A stretch of DNA of 39,500 nucleotides, from NCBI GenBank assembly GCA_041749475.1, contig JBGTBD010000033.1, positions 1-39,500 of the forward strand, given 5' to 3'. The stretch's first letter is position 1. Every line of letters starts with the position of its first letter. Below the pieces are notes generated by a model that searched no databases, was not told where the DNA came from, and saw only the letters and a list, made by a program, of their open reading frames with translations. The stretch comes from JBGTBD01 sp041749475. Lineage in GTDB: Bacteria > Pseudomonadota > Alphaproteobacteria > Rickettsiales > UBA998. This document shows, piece after piece, positions 34,635 to 39,500 of this stretch. Position numbers and translations under genes: made by a program.

Positions 34635-35624
34635 TCAGGCGGAAAAGAAGCTGCTTATGGACAGTGCGGGAGAGGCGGAACGTTTGAGTTTTTTCTCATG
34701 ATCCGTCAGTGCATAGAGGATACCGAGCAGGGTCGGTAAGGAGAAGCGAGAGAGATGTTCCGCGTATTTCTGTTCATGCATGAAGAACACGGGAGGACGC
34801 ACCATCTTATACGCATCCTTCTGCGCGTGACCTTTGGCTATCGCCTGTTTGATGAGAATCAGCCGTTCGGTATAGCGTGAGACGGAACGTAAAATAGCGA
34901 CGGGTTGGACATTGGATGAGATAAGGCGTGATAGGCTAGAAGAAAGCTGTGCACGGTTTTTATCCAGTGCCAGAAAACAGAATTCATCCAGTGAAAATTC
35001 ATCCTGCGAGATGAATAATTCTTTCACAGTTTCAAGGGTCAGTGTTTCATCTTCACCGAGGTATAGCGCAATCTTATCGACACCGCCGGAAAGCAAACCG
35101 CGGTGATGGCCTATAAGTGATACCAGCAACGTGAGCGCGTCTTCCTGTGCGCGAATATGCCTTTCATTCAACAGGCGGCGGAGATAGGCCACAGACGCAC
35201 GGTCGTTATCTTCGTAACACGGGATGGCGGCCACTTTCACGTCTTTTTCAAAAAATGCTCTCAGCGAAGAACGGGGGCTCAATTCATGCGCCATCACGAC
35301 AAGGAAATTCTGGCAGGTATCGGAATTGATGACTTCCTGGATCAGGGATGTATGGCTATCGCCCGCATCTTCCAACACGATCAATGAGGATGAGGAAAGC
35401 AGTGAAAAGGAAGATACCGCTTCGCCTAAAAGATAGGGTTCGGATTTTACCTTGGCGCCGCTTAATTTCTCGATATTCACGCCCGGGTCACGTGCGGTGA
35501 ATTGGGCGATGATAGTTTTAAGATAATCCTCACCAATAGACGGGTCACTGCCGTAAATAAGGAATGCACGGAAATTCGCGTGTTTCCGTAGAGTATCCTC
35601 AATCGCCCGTGCTTGGATTTTCAT
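34635..35624 (-). CDS. holA: DNA polymerase III, delta subunit
   Basis: The clamp-loader subunit that opens the beta sliding clamp. The start at 35624 (MKIQARAIEDTLRKH) is preferred over an ATG 48 bases upstream because it aligns with the family, giving 329 residues. Seen are FRAFLIYGSDPSIGEDYLKTI (the family's LVYGxD motif), the AAA-like middle (LLSSSSLIVLEDAGDS), and the C-terminal collar region (SLDEFCFLALDKNRAQLSSSLSRLI). The sequence is divergent, as usual for HolA. It overlaps lptE by 26 bases. Confidence 0.9.
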   Translation of the reverse strand: MKIQARAIEDTLRKHANFRAFLIYGSDPSIGEDYLKTIIAQFTARDPGVNIEKLSGAKVKSEPYLLGEAVSSFSLLSSSSLIVLEDAGDSHTSLIQEVINSDTCQNFLVVMAHELSPRSSLRAFFEKDVKVAAIPCYEDNDRASVAYLRRLLNERHIRAQEDALTLLVSLIGHHRGLLSGGVDKIALYLGEDETLTLETVKELFISQDEFSLDEFCFLALDKNRAQLSSSLSRLISSNVQPVAILRSVSRYTERLILIKQAIAKGHAQKDAYKMVRPPVFFMHEQKYAEHLSRFSLPTLLGILYALTDHEKKLKRSASPALSISSFFSA

Positions 35625-36114
35625 CTGTTGGCGCTCTTTCCATGAACAATGCCAGACGCATGATAATATCATGCCCCAGCTCCCGCAACGCCATTTCCTC
35701 TGTCGCGCGGGCGGAAACGAAGCTGGAATAATCGGAATCGGAAATATTATAGCTGGCCTGTCTCTTTACCGTATCGCGCAAAAGAACCGTGCCGGTGGCG
35801 ATGTCGGTCAGCACGATATTGGCGCGCAACACGAGGCGGTAGCGCTTGGCGATCCCTTGCACCTGCGTCACCACGGGTACGGAATTCAGACCGTAATTTA
35901 CCTGCAGGGCATAACGCGGTTCGGTGAATTCTACGATCTCGTCTTCCATCGTGCTTTTCAGTATCTGACCGCTGCGTTCGGGTATCGGCATGATCTGGAT
36001 GGAGGAGAGCGATGTGCGAGATTCCTTCTTGCCGTACACCGGCTCAAAGCCGCAGCCACTGGCGATTCCCAGCATGATGGCCAATGTCAGGAACAGCCTA
36101 TACCGCGACGACAT
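35599..36114 (-). CDS. lptE: LPS-assembly lipoprotein LptE
   Basis: An outer-membrane lipoprotein that plugs the LptD barrel for lipopolysaccharide insertion. Of 171 residues, the N-terminal signal ends in the lipobox ASGC, giving a mature start CGFEPVYGKK, the hallmark of alphaproteobacterial LptE. The body has the expected alternating strands (LQVNYGLNSVPVVTQVQGIAKRYRL) and a helix near the end (EEMALRELGHDIIMRLALF). The gene sits in leuS-lptE-holA with overlaps of 17 and 26 bases. Confidence 0.93.
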   Translation of the reverse strand: MSSRYRLFLTLAIMLGIASGCGFEPVYGKKESRTSLSSIQIMPIPERSGQILKSTMEDEIVEFTEPRYALQVNYGLNSVPVVTQVQGIAKRYRLVLRANIVLTDIATGTVLLRDTVKRQASYNISDSDYSSFVSARATEEMALRELGHDIIMRLALFMERAPTDENPSTGD

Positions 36115-38671
36115 TGAGAATCTTATTGGGTACGAAGATAATTTTTTTCACGGTCTTTCCATCCAGGAACGGGGTGACTTTTTCATGGGCGAAGGCGTGT
36201 TTTTCGACCTCGTCCTGCGGCGTGTCGGCCTGCATATCCAAGGTAGCACGCAGTTTGCCGTTGATCTGTACGGCGATGGTGACGCTGTCGGAGATGGCCA
36301 GCACCGGGTCTGCTTTTGGCCATGCGTGCTGGGCGACCATATCGTTGTTGCCCAGTGCTTCCCATAATTCTTCCGCCAGATGGGGAAGGAATGGGCCGAG
36401 GAGGAGAACGAGATTTTCTAATGCTTCGCGCATCACCCAGTTGGATTCGGCTGAGGCATTCGGCGTGACGTCGGAGAGGACGTTGCTCAGTTCGCGCAGG
36501 CGGGCGATGGCTTTATTATAGCGGAAATGCTCGATGTCGGAACTTACTCCGGCGATGGTCGCGTGCGTCTTGCGGCGAACGAGGATGAGTTGTTCGCTGG
36601 TGATTTCCGGAGGGTTCACGAGTGAAATATCGGTGATATGCGGCAAGTGGGTATGCAGCAATTTCCACAGACGGTTGAGGTAGCGCCATGCGCCGTCAAT
36701 TCCCGCATCCGTCCATTCAAGATCGCGTTCCGGCGGGCTGTCGGAGAGCATGAAGAGGCGCGCCGTATCCGCGCCGTAGGATTCGATGATGTGCAGCGGG
36801 TTGACGGTGTTTTTCTTCGATTTGCTCATCTTCTCAGAGCGGCCGACGGTCACCGGTTTCTTGCTGGCAATCTCGATCGCATTGCCTTTTTCGTCTTCTG
36901 CGACGTCTTCAGGGTATAGCCATTTGCCCTCCTTATCCGCGTAGGTCTGGTGGCAGATCATGCCTTGCGTCATCAGCTGAGTGAAAGGTTCTTTCACCGA
37001 GAGATAACCGAGTTCTTTGAGCAAGCGCGTGAAGAAACGGGCGTAGAGCAAATGCAGGATCGCATGTTCGATACCGCCGATATAGCAGTTCGCAGGCAGC
37101 CATTTATCGCAGAGCGCTTTATCGATGCCTTGCGGGGATTTCGGCGAGGCATAACGGGCAAAATACCAGGAGGATTCAAAGAAGGTATCGAACGTGTCCG
37201 TCTCGCGCTGGGCGGGCGTGCCGCAGGTCGGACAATCGACGTATTTCCATGTAGGGTGATGGGATAGAGGGTTGCCGGGTTTATCGAAGGTGACATCCTC
37301 CGGCAGGGTGACGGGGAGCTGGTCTTTCGGCACGGGAACGACGCCGCAGGATGGGCAATGGATGATCGGTATCGGGCAGCCCCAATAGCGCTGGCGGGAG
37401 ATGCCCCAGTCGCGCAGACGGAAATTGGTTTTTTTCGTGCCCCAGCCTTTCGCTTCTAAAGCCTCAATCGCCTTGTTCTTGGCTTCTTCTACGCCCATGC
37501 CGTTGAGGAAATCGGAATGGATGAGGATGCCGGCATCCGTATAAGCCTCATCGCCCACCGAGAAGGCATCGCCTGCGTCTTTCGGGGCAACGACGGCGGT
37601 GACGTTCAGGCCGTATTTACGGGCGAAATCGAGGTCGCGCTGGTCATGCGCGGGGCAACCGAAGACCGCGCCCGTGCCGTAATCCATCAGCACGAAATTG
37701 GCGACGAAGACGGGGTAGGTTTTGTCCGTGAACGGGTGCTGGACGGTGAGGCCGGTAGGGTAGCCTTTCTTCTCAGCTTTCTCGATGGCTTCTTCGCTCG
37801 TCCCTAATTGCCCACATTCTTCGATGAAGGCTTTCAGGCCACCATCGGTTTCGGCTATTTCCGTCGCTAAGGGGTGGTTGGGAGAGATAGCGCAGAAGGA
37901 CATACCGAACAGCGTATCCGGACGGGTGGTGTAGACTTCGATGGATTTTTCGGTGCCCGTGATGGGGAAACGGACGGACGCGCCGTAGGATTTGCCGATC
38001 CAGCGTTCCTGCATAATGCGTACTTTGTCGGGCCATTCTTTCAAGCTGTCGAGGCCTTGCAGAAGGTCTTCGGCGTACGCGGAGATATTCAGGAACCATT
38101 GCGACAAGGTGCGGCGCTCGATCAGTGCGCCGGAGCGCCAGCCCCGGCCGTCGATGACCTGCTCGTTGGCGAGAACGGTGTTGTCGATAGGGTCCCAATT
38201 GACGAGTGCTTCCTTACGGTAGGCGACGCCTTTTTCCAGCAGTTCGAGGAAGAAGCGTTGCTCATGCTGATAGTAATCCGGTAGGCAGGTGGTGACTTCG
38301 CGTGACCAGTCATAGGAGAGGCCAATCTTCTTCAATTGCTCACGCATGGAGTCGATGTTCTTCAGCGTCCAATGCAGCGGATGGGTATTGTTCTGGATGG
38401 CGGCGTTCTCAGCTGGCAACCCGAAGGCGTCCCAGCCCATCGGGTAGAGTACATTATGGCCGGTGGCGCGTTTGTAGCGGGCCAGTACGTCACCTAGCGT
38501 ATAGTTGCGGACGTGGCCCATGTGGATGTTGCCAGAGGGGTACGGGAACATCTCCAGCACATAATAGGATGGGCGCGGGTCTTCATCGTGGGCGGTGAAG
38601 AGATCCTTCTCACCCCAGCGCGCCTGCCATTTACTTTCGACGGCGCGGAATGGGTAGCGCTCAGGCGTCAT
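36098..38671 (-). CDS. leuS: Leucyl-tRNA synthetase
   Basis: Charges tRNA-Leu. The 857 residues carry the class I HIGH motif as His50-Met-Gly-His53 (PYPSGNIHMGHVRNY), an inserted CP1 editing domain with GCPAHDQRDLDFA, a zinc-like insert with CPSCG and CPTCG, the KMSKS motif near residue 615 (SEKMSKSKKN), and the anticodon-binding and C-terminal domains ending in VPNKILNVVAV. It is coupled to the preceding DUF3576 gene by a four-base ATGA overlap. Confidence 0.98.
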   Translation of the reverse strand: MTPERYPFRAVESKWQARWGEKDLFTAHDEDPRPSYYVLEMFPYPSGNIHMGHVRNYTLGDVLARYKRATGHNVLYPMGWDAFGLPAENAAIQNNTHPLHWTLKNIDSMREQLKKIGLSYDWSREVTTCLPDYYQHEQRFFLELLEKGVAYRKEALVNWDPIDNTVLANEQVIDGRGWRSGALIERRTLSQWFLNISAYAEDLLQGLDSLKEWPDKVRIMQERWIGKSYGASVRFPITGTEKSIEVYTTRPDTLFGMSFCAISPNHPLATEIAETDGGLKAFIEECGQLGTSEEAIEKAEKKGYPTGLTVQHPFTDKTYPVFVANFVLMDYGTGAVFGCPAHDQRDLDFARKYGLNVTAVVAPKDAGDAFSVGDEAYTDAGILIHSDFLNGMGVEEAKNKAIEALEAKGWGTKKTNFRLRDWGISRQRYWGCPIPIIHCPSCGVVPVPKDQLPVTLPEDVTFDKPGNPLSHHPTWKYVDCPTCGTPAQRETDTFDTFFESSWYFARYASPKSPQGIDKALCDKWLPANCYIGGIEHAILHLLYARFFTRLLKELGYLSVKEPFTQLMTQGMICHQTYADKEGKWLYPEDVAEDEKGNAIEIASKKPVTVGRSEKMSKSKKNTVNPLHIIESYGADTARLFMLSDSPPERDLEWTDAGIDGAWRYLNRLWKLLHTHLPHITDISLVNPPEITSEQLILVRRKTHATIAGVSSDIEHFRYNKAIARLRELSNVLSDVTPNASAESNWVMREALENLVLLLGPFLPHLAEELWEALGNNDMVAQHAWPKADPVLAISDSVTIAVQINGKLRATLDMQADTPQDEVEKHAFAHEKVTPFLDGKTVKKIIFVPNKILNVVAV

Positions 38672-39183
38672 CCGCGCGCTTCTTGCGTGATGCGGAGCTG
38701 ACGGGCGCGGGTGAGGATGGTGTTCTCAATGTCGCGGGCGACGGAGGGGTTCACCTCCGTATCCTGCCACTGATTATCCACGCCCTTGACCTGTTTGAAG
38801 ACGGTGATTTTGATACCGTCGGCGCGTAAGGAACGGTCCAGGATCAGCGCGTTGAACTTGAAGCGTTCGCCCGGTGTTTTGGGGTCTTCGTACCATTCGG
38901 AAAGGATAACGCCGCCGAAGGGGTCTGCCGAAGCGAGGGGGACAAAGGAAAGAGTGTCGAGCGTAGCGCGCCACAGGAAACTGTTGACGCCGATGGGGGA
39001 ATTACCCGCCTCGTCCTTGTCGTCGTCTCCTCCGATACTCAGGCCATCGCCGGTGAGGCGGCCGCGAGATTGTTTCAATTCGCGTTCCTGATCCTCAGGG
39101 TACGAAGCTTCACCGCCGCCCAGATCGCCACAGGCGGTAATGGTCAGGCTGAGCATTAATGCTGCTAGAATACGTATGGTCAT
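38668..39183 (-). CDS. DUF3576-domain lipoprotein
   Basis: A 171-residue lipoprotein of the DUF3576 family, which is almost confined to alphaproteobacteria and is often next to leuS and lptE. The signal ends in the lipobox ITAC (Cys18). The conserved block is GVNSFLWRATLDTLSFVPL, then SADPFGGVILSEWYEDPKTPGERFKFNALIL and RADGIKITVFKQ. An Asp/Gly-rich linker (about 38-60) separates it from the lipid anchor. The function is unknown, but the gene neighbourhood suggests outer-membrane biogenesis. A weak promoter-like pair (TTGTCA at 39219-39214, TAGAAA at 39196-39191) ends seven bases before the ATG, and no ribosome-binding site is seen. Confidence 0.88.
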   Translation of the reverse strand: MTIRILAALMLSLTITACGDLGGGEASYPEDQERELKQSRGRLTGDGLSIGGDDDKDEAGNSPIGVNSFLWRATLDTLSFVPLASADPFGGVILSEWYEDPKTPGERFKFNALILDRSLRADGIKITVFKQVKGVDNQWQDTEVNPSVARDIENTILTRARQLRITQEARG

Positions 39184-39304
39184 GCAGGTGTTTCTAGCAC
39201 CAGCTTCGTATCATGACAAGAGCAGAGGCGTGATTCTGCGTTTGAATACTATGTGGGCTTTACGCCATGCGAACGACCGCCAGCCAGCTCTGGGAGCAAG
39301 CGCA

Positions 39305-39335
39305 TAAAAAAAGGGGTGACCGAAGCCACCCCTTT
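39305..39335 (-). terminator. Strong intrinsic terminator of the porin gene
   Basis: On the minus strand AAAGGGGTGGC-TTCG-GTCACCCCTTT forms an eleven-pair stem (one G-T wobble) closed by a UUCG loop and followed by seven or more T. It lies about 25 bases after the porin stop, as expected for a highly expressed gene. Confidence 0.92.
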
Positions 39336-39360
39336 CTCTTTGTCTGATACGTCGCTTAAA

Positions 39361-39500
39361 TTAGAAAGCGAGTTGGGTACCGATGATGACAGCGGTGCCG
39401 TCGTTATCGAGAGCAGCACCCGGGGTGTCGAACTCGTAGAAGCTAACTTCTGCGTACGGGGTCAGGCCCGGAGCAAGTTTGTAGTCAGCGCCGACAACGA
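39361..39500 (-). CDS. Outer-membrane porin, C-terminus only
   Basis: The minus-strand frame is open to the window edge and encodes the last 45 or so residues of a beta-barrel protein. It reads VVGADYKLAPGLTPYAEVS, then FYEFDTP, DNDGTAVIIGTQLAF and stop. Alternating polar/hydrophobic strands, the GADY-x-LAPGL pattern and the terminal Phe (the BAM recognition signal) are typical of alphaproteobacterial general porins (Porin_4 type). It is followed by a strong terminator. The barrel type cannot be told from this fragment. Confidence 0.8.
   Translation of the reverse strand, partial: VVGADYKLAPGLTPYAEVSFYEFDTPGAALDNDGTAVIIGTQLAF

Overview
This is chromosomal sequence from a free-living alphaproteobacterium, moderately GC-rich, read by eye as a deep-branching or Rhodospirillales/Micavibrionales-like lineage rather than a rhizobial one. 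The phylum-level call rests on gene content and order: mdh-sucC-sucD-sucA-sucB-lpd in one block, a eukaryote-like NADP isocitrate dehydrogenase, an ELM1-family protein, an LptE with the CGFEPVYG start, a DUF3576 lipoprotein beside leuS, HemJ with HemH and HemE, and Coq7 with DsbB. The genus cannot be named from this evidence.

Layout. 1-1855 (+): the end of an FKBP-type isomerase gene, then aspartate aminotransferase. 1930-5573 (-): a tight redox cluster of 2-Cys peroxiredoxin, tandem-DUF305 protein, thioredoxin reductase, GNAT acetyltransferase and LysR regulator. 5633-11549 (-): carA-carB-greA-ELM1. 11738-14923: intracellular PHB depolymerase (-), divergent from a pyruvate-decarboxylase-like enzyme (+). 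14940-18089: an accessory-looking stretch with an entericidin-like lipoprotein, two further small lipoproteins, a 55-residue protein, coq7-dsbB, tRNA-Leu(CAA) and about 0.5 kb with no convincing gene. 18090-20778 (+): AmtB ammonium transporter behind a sigma-54-type promoter, a strong terminator, and icd. 20769-30321 (-): ACT-domain protein and the TCA block lpd-GNAT-sucB-sucA-sucD-sucC-mdh. 30383-34311 (-): rho and the late haem genes hemJ, hemH, hemE. 34312-34634: an AT-rich gap with DnaA-box-like 9-mers beside hemE, a candidate chromosomal origin. 34635-39183 (-): DUF3576 lipoprotein-leuS-lptE-holA. 39361 to the end (-): the C-terminus of a porin, followed by a strong terminator.

How the genes fit together. 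Icd, SucAB-Lpd, SucCD and Mdh cover the oxidative TCA cycle from isocitrate to oxaloacetate, apart from succinate dehydrogenase and fumarase. AspAT links oxaloacetate to aspartate, CarAB uses glutamine nitrogen for pyrimidines and arginine, and AmtB brings in ammonium. PhaZ would feed stored polyhydroxybutyrate into the same carbon pool. Coq7 makes the quinone that DsbB reduces.

Most notable points: the candidate oriC; a catalytic Glu-to-Gln change in the pyruvate-decarboxylase-like enzyme, whose mRNA looks leaderless; the peroxiredoxin/DUF305/TrxB overlap cluster; two related GNAT genes, each beside a flavin disulfide reductase gene; and a sigma-54-type promoter in front of an amtB with no glnK. 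I found no CRISPR array, intact insertion sequence, prophage or defence system.
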